Shown one piece after another: positions 11,040-22,399 of a stretch of 64,000 nt of DNA (positions within the stretch are counted from its first letter, which is position 1; each line of letters begins with the position of its first letter). The stretch is from Diphasiastrum complanatum (Eukaryota; Streptophyta; Lycopodiopsida; Lycopodiales; Lycopodiaceae): assembly GCA_029204225.1 (NCBI GenBank), contig CM055099.1:63921614-63985613 (forward strand). Reading direction: 5' to 3'. A program made the position numbers and the translations under genes. The notes under the pieces are model-generated. The model did not search any database, was not told where the DNA came from, and worked only from the letters and a program-made list of their open reading frames with translations.

Positions 11040-11040
11040 G

Positions 11041-12080
11041 ACATGTTTAGTTGTTTTGAGACTTGTGCAATATTTTGAGACTTGATTGAGTGATATGAGA
11101 GCATGAACTTCGTCCGTCAATGTTATGTATCTTAGTTTATCATGATTTGTTAGAATTATATTTCTTCTTATTTGTGAATCTTAGATTATGTTGCCTTGAT
11201 AGTGTTCTTGATGCTATTATTCATTTATTGGATTGATTATAAGTTATAACCATAGTTGCTTTAGGCTATTCTTCTTTTTTGTAAGTCTCTTTGCCTACAA
11301 TTTTTTGATGGTCATTTATCTTCTTTTTTTTATCTTTATTCTAAGACTTGTGCAGTCTTTTGAGGGATTGACTTGATTGAGTGGTAAGAGAGTATGAGAG
11401 TTGTTAGTGGACAATAGAATTTTTGATTTGTGAATCTTACTTCATGATATGTAACTTATTATTCATTCATTAGATGACTATAGCATTAAATAGAATCTTC
11501 TTCTTCTCTAAATTTGATTTTCATTTTTATACATTACAATTATTAACAACCTAAGTCAAACAAATAATAATATATTACACATTATCTATTAAAATAATAG
11601 TCTTCCCGAGCTGCTCACATTGTCCGGGCCCGGGACCTTTTTTTAAAAAAATCTTCCCTCATGTTTTTTTTTGGGTAGCGGTCGCGCTGCCTCACGGGCA
11701 GCCCTAACCCTGCCCAGAAAAAAAAAATTCCCATCTTTTAAATTTTTAACCCTCCCCTTTGCCCACCTGCCCAGAACCCTGCCCTGCCCGCCCAAAATGC
11801 CTGCCCGCCTACAAACTTGTGGGCTCACATCGCTAGTTATAATATATAATAACATATTAAATATTAATATGATATATAAAATTGTAATATTTAATAATAT
11901 AATAACTAACTATTTTTTTCCAAAGGAATAACTAACTGAAATTTCAAATTTAAATTAACTAATAATTGCATTTTTGTGAATCCAATTGTTGAAGCTACAT
12001 GAAGAAAACACATTGTTGGAAATACATTACAATGCTATTATTTATCAATCAAATAGTACATTCCATATAAATTTTGAAAA
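11041..12080. other. AT-rich non-coding stretch with a GC-rich patch
   Basis: Mostly AT-rich with no coding signal; GACTTGTGCA-like sequence occurs twice (11061 and 11345). Bases 11605-11830 form a GC-rich patch with repeated CTGCCC or GCCCGCC on the plus strand and the palindrome GGGCCCGGG. Such patches occur in small non-autonomous hAT-like elements, but I found no convincing terminal repeats or 8 bp target duplication. Confidence 0.4.
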
Positions 12081-12081
12081 G

Positions 12082-14575
12082 TTATTCATCATTGGCTATG
12101 TCACCCACTAATGCCAAGTTTGCTTGTGCACTTTCGATTACTTTGGAAGGAATTTTCATAGTCTTTAACAAATTTGGATGTCGACGTGGCCTCCAACTCC
12201 ATACTATCACTGATATTGGCTCCCAACGTTGTGGATCATAAGAATTGCTTCTCCATTGCTTTGTCCAACAATCCTTGTACCTTTCTACAATAGAAATATT
12301 ACCTCTAGCTATTGGAGCCAAATATTGGACTAATACTTTCATATAGTTTGGTGAATCTTTGTCTTGATCAACATCAGAAAGTGTATCACCTAACCAGATT
12401 GGATAGACGTTCTCATTCGGTCACACTAGCACAAATTGGTCTTTTTGTACATCCATGTGAGACTTGAAAGAAACTTTTGGCTTTCCTTTGGCTGGTTCGC
12501 AATAGTGTTCATCATCATCATCTTCTGCTTCCACACCATGTCAATCTTCCATATCATCATGCATCCAATTAGTTTTTGGCCAAAAACCATTCATCAATTG
12601 TGTGTTGTTGGTGACACTGACATTTTCAAGCACATTTGTAATGTCATCCCAATATTTAATAATAGGAGAAATGAAATTTTTGAATGATGGGTTGACATTT
12701 TTACTCTTTATAGACCTTCTCCAAAAATCAAGGTACTTATTTAAACCATCCATGGTGGTATTTTGATCCTTGAGAGTCTGCAGAAGTGGTACTGCAAGTG
12801 GATCTCCTTTTGGAAGCATAGGATGACCGTCAGGATCTTGCTTCCATAGTCGTATATCTTCTTGTGGTTTCCATGTCTTCATTGTTGGATTCATCATATA
12901 TTGCATGATAGGAATGCCATCTCTAACAAAAAACAAAATTGTAGAGGTTTCTTGTGGCCAACCAATGCATCTGTCCCATCACATATGTACCCTTCGATAA
13001 AACTTTTGAAGTTTGGCATCTCTTGTATCAAGTATGGCACCGGAGAAAAGCATGAGCTCTCAATGAAGGCATCCATCAAGTGACAAAATAAGAACATACA
13101 ATTTGAACGAAGCCTTTCTAAAAGTCTACTGTACATTGCATCAACATCCTCATGTGTGGCCAACCATTAAGAATACAAGATGCACAATCTCAAATATGCC
13201 CCTTGCTGTGAGAAGGGAGAGAAATGCAAAAACATATCGATTTTTATTTTCAGAGCCATAGTTGTCAAGTTGCAAGAACAAGACTCTTGGTAGGGCATTA
13301 AAACTACCATTTTGTGCTTGATTAAGGCATTGCACATTCATCATTGCATTATCAATTTGTAGTGGAAAAGTTCCTGGAATTTCAAGTAGAGAAGAACCCT
13401 CTACATGTGTTATTCCATTACTATTTTCAACTGAAGAAAATTCTTCTACACCTAGCATTTCCAATATCTTTGTTTTTGCTCTTTTGCAACTTTTGATGAA
13501 TATTGTATGCATCCCTTGATAGTAGGCTACCAAAAATGGCTTGTTGTGGCACCTCTTTGAAATTGACATCTCCTTTACCATCCTCATTTGGAAGCTCCAA
13601 ATGTCTCAAACATCTTGCAAGTGACCCCATTGTGAAATTTGAATCAGAAGGCCAATATCCCATTGCAAAATGACCATATCCACTCTTCTTATGTCCATGG
13701 ACTAACATCCCTGCCAAGGAAATTGGAAGTTGCATGACACGACTCAGGCTTTTAGGATGGGGCGCTAGCCGAGGTATGCATGTCTTTACTTGATCCATTT
13801 TATCATGAATAATGCACACATATTTGCTAGGATCACAACAAGCCTTTTGCTTCCAAGAATAGTACAAACTACAACATGTCATTTGGGCAAGCATGTGTTT
13901 TCTCTTTTCCATGAACAAATTTGCATGATCTTGTACCACTTTGATTGATGCCAACTTCATTTGTATTGAAGTACAAATGTCACATTTTGAAAATGAGCTA
14001 GATTTGGAAAGTGACAATTGCTTAAAGACAGTTCTCCAGAGTACTAAGTGTAGAGTGTGAAATGCTTTTGTATCCTAAGCTTGACAATGTGATGTTGACT
14101 TCACGCAAAATATCTTGTTGCTTGTAAACTCCTGCCAAAATGAGTTGATTGTCCCTATCGCCCTCAAATGTTGTTCTACTCCTATGAGGCATAATCTATG
14201 CATTGTTATCCACATAGTCTTGGATAATTGCTTTGGCCATATCCACGTGTTCCCATGCTCGTCGTATTATTCCTTTGTTTCCATGTGTTGCTTTCCTAGT
14301 CCCTTGCTCATAGGAAGCTTTGTACCTGTGAAATGAAACCTTTGATATTCCATGTATTGTGTACCATGCTTTTCCACATATAGTTCCCCCACAAAATAAC
14401 ATAGTTATACCTCTTTGTTTTCCTTCCTTGTTCTGTGAGGCTTGAAGCATATCATATACATATGTAACCCTGTCAGACGAGTTTTGTCCCCAATATTGTT
14501 GTCGAGTGTCTTCAATCTTTTTCCTCTCCACATGTTGGCAAGAATTCTTATTACAACAATCAACAACTACAACCT
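12082..14575 (-). pseudogene. DUF7869-type transposase-like gene, decayed (copy 1)
   Basis: Consecutive minus-strand frames form one protein. The N-terminus is Cys/His-containing (CCNKNSCQHVERKKIEDTRQ), then CGKAWYTIHGISKVSFHRYK, like the helix-turn-helix part of this family. The central part has CDICTSIQMKL, CIIHDKMDQVKTCIPRLAPH and MLVHGHKKSGYGHFAMGYW. The core is FLQLDNYGSENKNRYVFAFL followed by FLMVGHT and HEDVDAMYSRLLERLR, and the C-terminus includes VYPIWLGDTL and VLVQYLAPIARG. I know the LQLDN...GHTHEDID pattern, from memory, as DUF7869; Asp in IIHDKMD, Asp in LQLDN and Glu/Asp in HEDVD could form an RNase H-like triad (inference). Frameshifts lie near 14030, 13500, 13160 (inside GHTHED) and 12920, with stops near 14200, 12535 and 12413. 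It is dead. A homologous copy lies at 54.9 kb. Confidence 0.65.
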
Positions 14576-14579
14576 ATTT

Positions 14580-15000
14580 CATGGGCTTTGCCTGTGAAAA
14601 AGTGGGATGAATCTCAAAAGACTACCCATTTTCATAACTATCAATTGACAAAATGAAGTGGAGATGAACATAATGTTGAAATAGAATATTAATATTGCAT
14701 CTCTTATAGACAAGTTCATGAAGGTAGACGAAAGCAAAGAACATAACTCCACTTGGTATGTAAGTGTTTTGCGAAGTTTTAGCAAATTATTTATGTCTAT
14801 TTCACTAACTCTTGATGAAGCAAAGATAAATAGCATGGACAAGGGTATAAACAGATTAAATCCTTGACTTTGGCCTACCATACACGACATAAATTCCAAC
14901 AAAGGGAGTCTTAAGATAATAGAATATAAGAAATAAATTTGGAATTAAGAAGAGTGAACAGGATTGAGGTAAAAAAAAAATCAAAACTATGCTCCCAAGA
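14580..15000. other. AT-rich stretch, no recognised gene
   Basis: Between the DUF7869-like gene and the next repeat. An open minus-strand frame (14902-14579) has no recognisable motif and may be upstream or intronic sequence of that gene. Confidence 0.35.
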
Positions 15001-15735
15001 GGTCACCCACTAGTAGGCTAGTTATCTCCACTCATTCATTCAATCTTGATGGACGTAGTTCGTCAACATGGAGAGAAGAAATGACAAGGAATCATCAACA
15101 TAGGTTTAGCTGCTAGTTGTCAACCTGTGCTCACCAATGTGCCATATTGAACGTATTTGGAGAACATTCATACTTAACTTTCAACTTAAACATTATTTTA
15201 ATTTTAGCTTTCAAATGACATGTGTATATGAACGACGATACATTTTAAAGTATTAATCCCAAAAACCTTATTTTAAATACAATTTTTATGTATTATTATA
15301 AGACGGTGAGTGAAAGACAACTAAAAATTGTACCTTGTATTCAAAAGGTAAATACTGGAAGTTACATCTAATTTAATTTTTTAATGTATTATAGAAGTCA
15401 CATGAAAGAAAAAATCAAAACAAGCCTTTCAATCGAAATGTGGGAGTCCATGTCAAATTTCAAGCCTCGCGCACAAGGTGTCAAATAACTAAAAAAGAAT
15501 GCCATGCAAAAAGAAGCTAACAAGAAAAGGAATAGAAAAAGAAAACATCAAGTGAGACAAGAGCTTAGTAGGGTAGAATAGAAATAATAGAAAGAAAGGA
15601 GAAAGAATAGAACAAGATGACCTCAAGTAGGGAAGGGCCTTAGTAGGATAGTTATCTCTACTTCATTCAATCTTGACGGATGTTGTTTGTCAACATATCG
15701 AGAAGAAATGAGAAAGAAGGAGAAGGAATCCTCAC
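15000..15735 (+). repeat. Two dispersed copies of a ~110 bp module with a GACGGA-type palindrome
   Basis: The modules at about 15003-15110 and 15612-15730 share TAGTAGG, TAGTTATCTC, TTCATTCAATCTTGA and GAGAAGAAATGA. Each contains a degenerate version of the palindrome found in the 17.8-19.9 kb satellite (TTGATGGACG...CGTCAA at about 15048, TTGACGGATG...TTGTCAA at about 15672). The DNA between is AT-rich without genes. Confidence 0.6.
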
Positions 15736-16090
15736 ACACAAACAAGTGGCTGTACACATTACTGTATCCACCAGTGTTATCGTATTTTTCATACCATTAG
15801 GCTTAAGGGTTATAATTATCCTTGAGGTAAGGTTATATGGCCACTTTAACATACTAATATGAAATATACTATGAATTTTTTAAACATATAAAAGATAAAA
15901 GACACATGAACTTCAAGTTCTATTTGAGCAGTATCCTAATACATAAAAACCAAAACTGTGTGACAAACAAGCCACCCATCCCAGTTTTGTGCTAGGAAAC
16001 ACATGCTTAACCTTTCAGTTTCTCCAAAAGAATGATAAGCACCAAAAGCCTTTCAAGGATATAAGTGAATATATATATAAGAGAAAGAGG
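15736..16090. other. AT-rich stretch without genes
   Basis: No recognisable coding or repeat signal in either strand. Confidence 0.4.
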
Positions 16091-16129
16091 AGTTCTTTTT
16101 TTTTTTTTGGTGGTCCAATCCTCCAACTC

Positions 16130-16575
16130 CCTTCTTTGCTGCACGCACACACCATTAAAAAAAAAAAAACACCAACCCATGAACCCACAACCTTGTCCAA
16201 ACCAACCCTCCATACACAGTCCATTCAAACAAGCCCCAAAGCCAATTAAAAACACACACACACACACACACACACCAAACCAATAAAAAAACCCCGAAGC
16301 CCATTCAAAAAAATCTCAACAAAAACCAACCCAAAGACCGTTCAAAACCCCACCCATACACAAAAAAATCCAAAACCCATTCAAAAAGCCCACAAACCCA
16401 TGCAAAAAGCCCATTCAAATGCCCAAAACCCTAGTTAAGAAACAATAAACACAAAACCCCAACAAAACAACCCAAAAACACATTTGAAGACCCACAAACC
16501 CATGCAAAACAAAAATCCCAAAACCCATGCTTAAGACCCAACACAAGCCAGTCCAAAAAAAAAAAAAAAACTCAA
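16130..16575. repeat. C/A-rich, almost G-free degenerate repeat
   Basis: The plus strand is built from variants of AAACCCATTCAAAAAGCCCA with very few G residues, including (CA)n at 16250-16274. The strong strand asymmetry and loose repetition suggest expansion of a simple sequence. No gene. Confidence 0.6.
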
Positions 16576-16639
16576 AACAACAAAACCATTCATAAGTTAA
16601 ACCTAACCTAAACCTTCTGCGCCGCCTTCTCCATCCACA

Positions 16640-16835
16640 GCTCGCTCTGGGTGCTGCTGGATCGCACCTCCTCATCCTTCCTACTCGCTTGCGATGTTGC
16701 TGTGATCGCACCTCCTCCTCCTCCTTCCTGCTCGCTCGGGGTGCTGCTAGATTGCACCTCCTCCTCCTTCCTGATTGCACATCCTCCTCCTTCCAGCTTC
16801 TACTACATCGCACCTCCTCCTTTCAAAAAGCTCTC
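16640..16835. repeat. Tandem repeat with CACCTCCTCC core
   Basis: GATCGCACCTCCTC, followed by CTTCCTGCTCGCT and GGTGCTGCT, recurs four to five times with unit lengths of about 35-65 bases. It is open in several frames on both strands, which is expected for a repeat without stops and is not evidence of a gene. Confidence 0.6.
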
Positions 16836-17180
16836 CAAGTGCTACTGCTCGTGCATTGCTTGCTGGAGCTCGTTGCTCAGTACTAGATCACGCTGAACGT
16901 GCTACTATCATCGCTCATCCTACACTCATGACATCCTTCCCATTGTAAGTATGTTGCTCATCCTACAATGTCTCTCTGTAGGTGCTTTTTTTACAGATCT
17001 TTTTTCAAATGCACACTTTGCAGAACCGTTTTTCTAATGTACAATTCTAATATGCACAAAATCAGTAAATGCAGATCGGAGTGGCCTAACATAGATGCTA
17101 ACGACCTGTTCTCTATAGACCAATGCACTTTGTTCAGCATGCACCAAGGGCTATAGATCCACAAAATAGATTCTACAAAC

Positions 17181-17309
17181 GTTCTATTTGAATAGCATGC
17201 AACACACAGCCTAAATAGATCTCATTCTATTTGAATAGCATGCAACACATAGCCTAAATAGATCTCATTCTATTTGAATAGCATGCAACACACAGCCTAA
17301 ATAGATCTC
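17181..17309 (+). repeat. Three tandem copies of a 43 bp unit
   Basis: Units 17181-17223, 17224-17266 and 17267-17309 are nearly identical, each with TTCTATTTGAATAGCATGC, ACACA or ACATA, and CCTAAATAGATCTC. The near identity implies recent tandem duplication. Confidence 0.9.
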
Positions 17310-17319
17310 ATTCTAACGA

Positions 17320-17815
17320 ATTGAATCCAACAAATAAACAAAGAAAGACGTACAAACCTTGGTCCTCCAAAGAGCTCAGCTTGTTGCTCAACAAATCGAT
17401 TCCATCCTTCCCATTACATGTATGTTGCTCCATCCTTCTTCTTACTTACTTCTTTCTTTCTTACTTTGTGGAGTACCTTCTAATAGGATTCTCACAAAAT
17501 CCTGCAGTAAATAAAGCATAAAGAGCCTACTACAAAACTGAAAGTTGTGGATTTTGGTAGAAGGATTAGACATTAAAAGCTAAGTTTAAAGAGAGGAGAG
17601 GGCCAACACTTTGAAATATCAATAAAGTTCTTATGAGGAGTTTAAACCTGAACTAGAAAATTTGAACTGAGAAATTTTGGAGGGAGTTCATTTTGGGGGA
17701 AATTTGAACTAAACAATTTAAATTTCATATTAAATTTTTATTTAATGGAGTGGACAATTAAAAGTCCTGACCACCACACACACGAAGTAAACAATTAAAG
17801 GCCCTCACCATGCTT
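17320..17815. other. Non-coding stretch
   Basis: No recognisable gene; AT-rich with short frames only. It leads into the palindromic satellite. Confidence 0.4.
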
Positions 17816-17819
17816 CCCT

Positions 17820-19920
17820 CCTCCTTGACGGACGTCATCCGTCAAGCATGCATGAAAGGCTGTTGCACTAGCCTTCATTATTCACATAGAGCACATATAG
17901 GCTGCCCTAGACCATGCTTCTCTCCATCTTCATGACAATCGTTTGTCAAGCACGAATGCAATACGCAAGGTATAGAAAAGGTTTTATGCACTAGACCTCA
18001 TTAAACACGTACATTGCATGTGGGGTAGCCCTTCATCATGTTTCAATCTACCTTGAAAAATGCAATCCGCCAAGCATGAATGAATTAGACAAGGTTGTAC
18101 ACACTAGTTAGCACATACATTCCATGTGAGCACTCCTTCTTTTTCATGCTTCCCTCCTTGACGGACGTTGTCCGTCAAGCAATGAATGAAGTAGACAAGG
18201 TTGTTGCGCTAGCCCTCACCATGCTTCACCTCTCATTAAGCATGTACATCCCATGTGAGCACTCCTTCTCCATGCTTCTCTCGTACTTGACGGACGTCAT
18301 CCATCAAGCATGCATAAAGTAGATAGGCAGTTGCACTAGTCCTCCCCATGCTCTCTAATTAAGCACATATATCCCATGTCAGCACTGTTTTTTCAGGCTT
18401 CCCTCCTACTTGACGGACATCGTTCATCAAGCATGCATGAAGTAGACAAGGTAGTTGCACTAGCCCTCACCATGCTTCACCTCTAATTAAGCACATATAT
18501 CCCATGCTAGCACTGCTTCTCCATGCTTCTCTCCTACATGACGGACGTCGTTAGTCAAACATGCATGAAGTGGACAAGGCTGTTGTGGACGACGTCATTC
18601 TCTCAATGTGATCACTCCTTCCTTGTGCTTCCCTCCTACTTGACGGACGTTGTCCATCAAACATGCATGAAGTGGACAAGGTTGTTGTGCTAGCCCTCAC
18701 CATGCTTCACCTCTCATGTCAGCATCCATTCTTCTCCATGCTTCTCTACTACTCAACGGACATCGTCCATCAAACATGCATGAAGTAGACAAGGAAGTGG
18801 ACAAGGCTATTGCGCTAGCCCTCACCATGCTTCACCTCTCATTTTGCACCTACATCCCATGTTAGCACTCTTTCTCCATGCTTTCCTCCTAGTTGACGAA
18901 CATCGTCTGTCAGGCATGCATGAAGTAGACAAGACAGCTTAACGGACATCGTTTGTCAAGCATGCATGAAATTGACAAGAATGTTGCACCATGCTTCACC
19001 TCTCATTAACCACATACATGCCATGTGAGCACTCCTCCTTCTACATGCTTCCCTCCTATTTGACGGACATCGTTCGTCAATCATGCATGAAGTAGACACG
19101 GCAGTTGCACCTCTCATTAACTACAAGGTTGTTGCACTAGCCCTTGCTAAGCTTCACCAATGCATGCTTCTCTCTACCTTGATGGACACGTTGTTCATCA
19201 AGCATGCATGAAGTAGACAAGGCTATTGCACTAGCCCCTGCCATGCTTCACCTCTCATTAAGCACATATATCCCATGTAGACACTCCTTCTCCATGCTTC
19301 CTTCCTACTTGTTGACAGACGTCGTTTGTCAATCATGCATGAAGTAGACAAGGTTGTTACACCATGCTTCACCTCTCATTAAGCACATACATCCCGTATG
19401 AGCATTTCTTCTTCTCCATGCTTCCCTCCTATTTGACGGACATCATCCGTCAAGCATGCATGAAGTAGACAAGGCAGTTGCACTAGCCCTTGCCATGCGT
19501 CACCTCTCATTAAGTACATATATCCCTTGTCAGCACTCCCTCTCCATGCATCCCTTCTACTTGACGGACACCATCCGTTAAGCATGCATGAAGTAGACAA
19601 GGTTGTTGCACTATTCCTTGCCATGCTTCACCAAATCTTGCAAGTAGTCCATCACCGTGCTTCTCTCTACTTTGACGGACGTCGTCTGTCAAGCATGAAT
19701 GAAATAGACAGGGTTGTATGCACACATACATTGCGTGAGGGCAGCTCTTCTTCCTACTTCCCTCCATCCTGACAGACGTCATCCATCAAACATGAATGGA
19801 GTAGACAAGGTTATACACACTAGCCCTCCCTAAACACATAGATCACATGTGGGCAGCCATTATTCTTGTTTTCCTCTAACTTCACGGACACCCTCTATCA
19901 AGTAAATAAAGTGGACATGA
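17820..19920 (+). repeat. Satellite of ~19 units, each with an inverted-repeat core
   Basis: The unit of roughly 100-135 bases reads: palindrome, GCATGCATGAAGTAGACAAG, GTTGTTGCACTAGCCCTC, ACCATGCTTCACCTCTCATT, AAGCACATACATCCCATG, TGAGCACTCCTTCTCCATGC, TTCCCTCCTAC. The palindrome is TTGACGGACG, one base, CGTCCGTCAA (10+1+10). Copies, with mutations, are seen at about 17825, 17930, 18054, 18158, 18288, 18408, 18536, 18639, 18753, 18890, 18938, 19059, 19180, 19310, 19431, 19559, 19671, 19768 and 19882. Many changes in one arm are not matched in the other, so the palindrome is decaying in individual copies. Two outlying copies lie at 15.0 and 15.6 kb. Confidence 0.9.
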
Positions 19921-20011
19921 TTAGTACTATGAGCTCTCACTAAGCAATACATTTTTTATTATCATGGTACATGTTTATTTACTTATTCATCACTGCTAAT
20001 ATTGGTTGTAG

Positions 20012-20640
20012 ACATGGAAAAAGAGATCGGCATTGCAGAAGTAAATAACACAAGTCCTATGGAAGTGATCTCTTGTCATGACATTCTCCCAGTAATAGCC
20101 ATGGAGGTAGATGTAAGGATGGAAATTTCTGAAGCTACTCCTTGGTATATGGAATCTATTGGACCAAATGAATATAAGGGAGATGTGTTTCTTCATGTTA
20201 ATGACAATGGACAAGGTTACAAATGTATGGGAATAATTGTAAGCATGGATAACATAATGTCTGCATATGGTGTACCATGTAATTTTGCTCAAGTGGAATG
20301 CCCACAATAAAAAAAAATTATTTGGTATTGAATTGCAATGGTCTAAGTATTCTCCTATCATGATGGGGCCAAGCAAAAATGGAAGAGAAGGTTCAATGAT
20401 CAAGATGGGTTGGAATATTCCAAATCTTTCAGAATGGATTACAGATTCTGGACTCTCTTCTTGTGAAGACATTGTTGAAGGATTTAAAAAGGTCAAAGCT
20501 AAGCAACTTGAAAAAGGAAGAGCTCCTTCTTCTAAAGTTTATTCTAGTATTATAAAAGATTCACTAAAGGGAAAAAGACCACATACGTTGGGCAATGATG
20601 TTTTTTCTAGGAGAGGCATTCAATTGGTAGAGGGAGATCT
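20012..20640 (+). pseudogene. Unrecognised coding fragment upstream of copia RT
   Basis: A possible splice acceptor (TTGGTTGTAG) precedes a frame starting MEKEIGIAEVNNTSPMEVIS near 20014. It runs to a stop at 20308 in an A-rich run, and coding character continues one frame over (KKKLFGIELQWSKYSPIMMG; GWNIPNLSEWITDSGLSSCE; VEGFKKVKAKQLEKGRAPSS) to about 20640, where it becomes copia RT. A one-base slip in the A tract probably broke one original frame. I do not recognise the protein; it lacks polymerase or transposase motifs. It could be the end of another transposon gene or of a host gene into which copia sequence was joined. Confidence 0.4.
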
Positions 20641-21895
20641 TGCATCACATTTTGGATGGATTCTATGTCAAATGGATGTCTCTAATGCTTTCTTGAATGG
20701 TTTTTTGGAAGAGGATATCTATATGGAGCAGCCACAAGGGTTCATCAAGCATGGAATGGAGAACAAAGTATGCCATCTCCAAAGAAGCATCTATGGCTTG
20801 AAGCAAGCCTCGAGATCTTGGAATTCAAGATTACATTGCTATCTTATTTCACTTTCTTTTGTTCAAAGTGAATATGATCCCACTCTTTACATTAATTTTG
20901 ATGATGTTGGTATTGTACTTTTACTCATTTATGTAGATGACATCATCATTAGTGGAAATAGTGTTGATGGTATTGAAAAAATCAAGATAGATCTATCCTT
21001 AGAGTTCAAGATGGTAGATCTAGGGTGTCTTCACTTCATCTTAGGCATAGAAGTACTTAGAGGGTCTGATTTTATCTTTATAAGTCAAGTAAACTATGCT
21101 CAAAGTCTTTTGAAGAAGTTTAAGATGAAAGTATGCAAAAGTGTTGACACACCAATGGAGCAAGATGTAAAAGTGCCAAATGAACATGATGAAAGATCCT
21201 TCATGGACATCACTTTGTTTAGGCAACTTATAGGTTCCTTAATGTGGATCACTATAACTAGACCAGATCTTAGCTTTAGTGTATGTAGGTTGAGCCAATC
21301 CATGCAAAAGCCATTGAATATCCATTGGAAAAAGGCTAAGAGGATTCTAAGATACATCTCGGGTACATTGGATTTTGGGATTCTATATAGAGGAGATGTG
21401 ATTAACCTTCATGAATTTAGTGATTCAGATTTTGCAGGGGACAAGAGGGATAGGAAATCAACAAGTGCCTATTCAACTTTCATAGGAGAAGGTGTGGTTT
21501 CATGGCTTTCAAAAAAGCAAGAAACTATATCTCTATCTTCAACCGAGGCCGAGTACAAAGCTTTGACAACCACTACAAAGGAGGTACTTTGGATCAAGAG
21601 ATTATTGGTGGAACTAAAGATCATGGATTCAGAGGAGGCACCAATCATCTACAATGACAATATATCAGCCCAACACCTTGCATCTAACCCAATCTTCCAT
21701 GCAAGATCTAAGCACATTGAGATATGCCATCACTTTGTGAAAGAAATGGTGCAAGCCAAGGAGATTGCTTTGGAGCATGTTCCAAGCAATGAATGTGTAG
21801 CTGATCTACTTACTAAACCACTTCAAAAGACACCTTTTATGAAGTTCAGATCATCACTTGGAGTGATTAGTAAAGCAATGATTGAACCAAGCTAG
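20640..21895 (+). CDS. Ty1/copia reverse transcriptase and RNase H (element G), truncated at 5'
   Basis: The uninterrupted copia pol portion starts near LASHFGWILCQMDVSNAFLN. Visible motifs: YMEQPQGFI, IYGLKQASRSWNSRL, the catalytic LLIYVDDIIISG (two Asp), KFKMVDLGCLHFILGIEV, then RNase H (EFSDSDFAGDKRDRKSTSAY; ISLSSTEAEYKAL; HARSKHIEICHHFV; VADLLTKPL). It would copy retrotransposon RNA in cytoplasmic particles. Gag, protease, integrase and the first RT third are missing; the frame is instead fused upstream to unrelated sequence (open from 20267). The C-terminal half is well preserved and followed directly by a polypurine tract and LTR, so truncation, not age, inactivated it. Confidence 0.9.
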
Positions 21896-21900
21896 ATAGT

Positions 21901-21909
21901 GAGGAGGAG
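21901..21909 (+). other. Polypurine tract of copia G
   Basis: GAGGAGGAG lies six bases after the pol stop and directly before the LTR start TGTTAAAAATTC. It is the plus-strand DNA primer site. Confidence 0.85.
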
Positions 21910-22390
21910 TGTTAAAAATTCACAATTCTAGCTTGACTAGTTTTGGTCATATGACTTGTAAATAGTTAGATGGTCATGATGTGGCTTGTCACACGTGCCA
22001 AATAGCATAGGATTCCATTCATAAGGATGTTCTCAAGTAGACCTAAGTGTTATAACCTTTGGAATGAGTCCAAATTATGCTTAGATACAAGGGAGAAAAA
22101 ATAGGAGCTATTTTTGGTAATTTTTGCATTGTTGAGGGATCTCCAAGATTCCAACCCTAACTTGGTAGGGATGAAAGATCCACCAAAATTAGCATTAGGG
22201 ATAGGTTTAGGGCTACTCATACCTGCCCAAAACCGTGATGGATCATGTATATATAGGTGATGATATCTCACCAAAATCAATCAAGCAATTTCATGTTTTT
22301 TCTCTCATAATGGTGCAATTGCTCTCTATGTTCATAATTGTTTGAGTACTTGTGATTACTAATGATTATAGGATTGAATGTAGGTCTGGT
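21910..22390 (+). other. 3' LTR of copia G (right end approximate)
   Basis: Starts TGTTAAAAATTCACAATTC right after the polypurine tract. A TATA box (TATATATA, about 22248-22255) would start transcription near 22280. The right end is uncertain: no second LTR copy is in the window. Confidence 0.65.
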
Positions 22391-22399
22391 GTACAGTAC

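Larger units (their letters stand above)
8045..11040 (+). mobile_element. Ty3/gypsy LTR retrotransposon 2, truncated
   Basis: This is a plus-strand relative of element 1. It starts in mid-gag near 8083 and ends in early RNase H near 11036, so both ends are lost and no LTR is visible. Parts in order: gag C-terminus, protease, linker, RT and RNase H start. Many stops and frameshifts. Amino-acid similarity to element 1 is clear but far from identical, so this is a second family member and not a recent inverted duplication of element 1. Confidence 0.8.

Noticed and set aside
11600-11840. GC-rich patch as a CpG island or hAT MITE
   Set aside because: No adjacent gene; terminal repeats and 8 bp target duplication could not be found.
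16007-16813. Overlapping open frames on both strands, 60-130 residues
   Set aside because: They lie in C/A-rich and CACCTCC repeats and show no motif or codon bias.
17820-19920. Satellite considered as a CRISPR array because of regular palindromic repeats
   Set aside because: Spacers are themselves repeated and homologous, the palindromes are degenerate, and the genome is plant.
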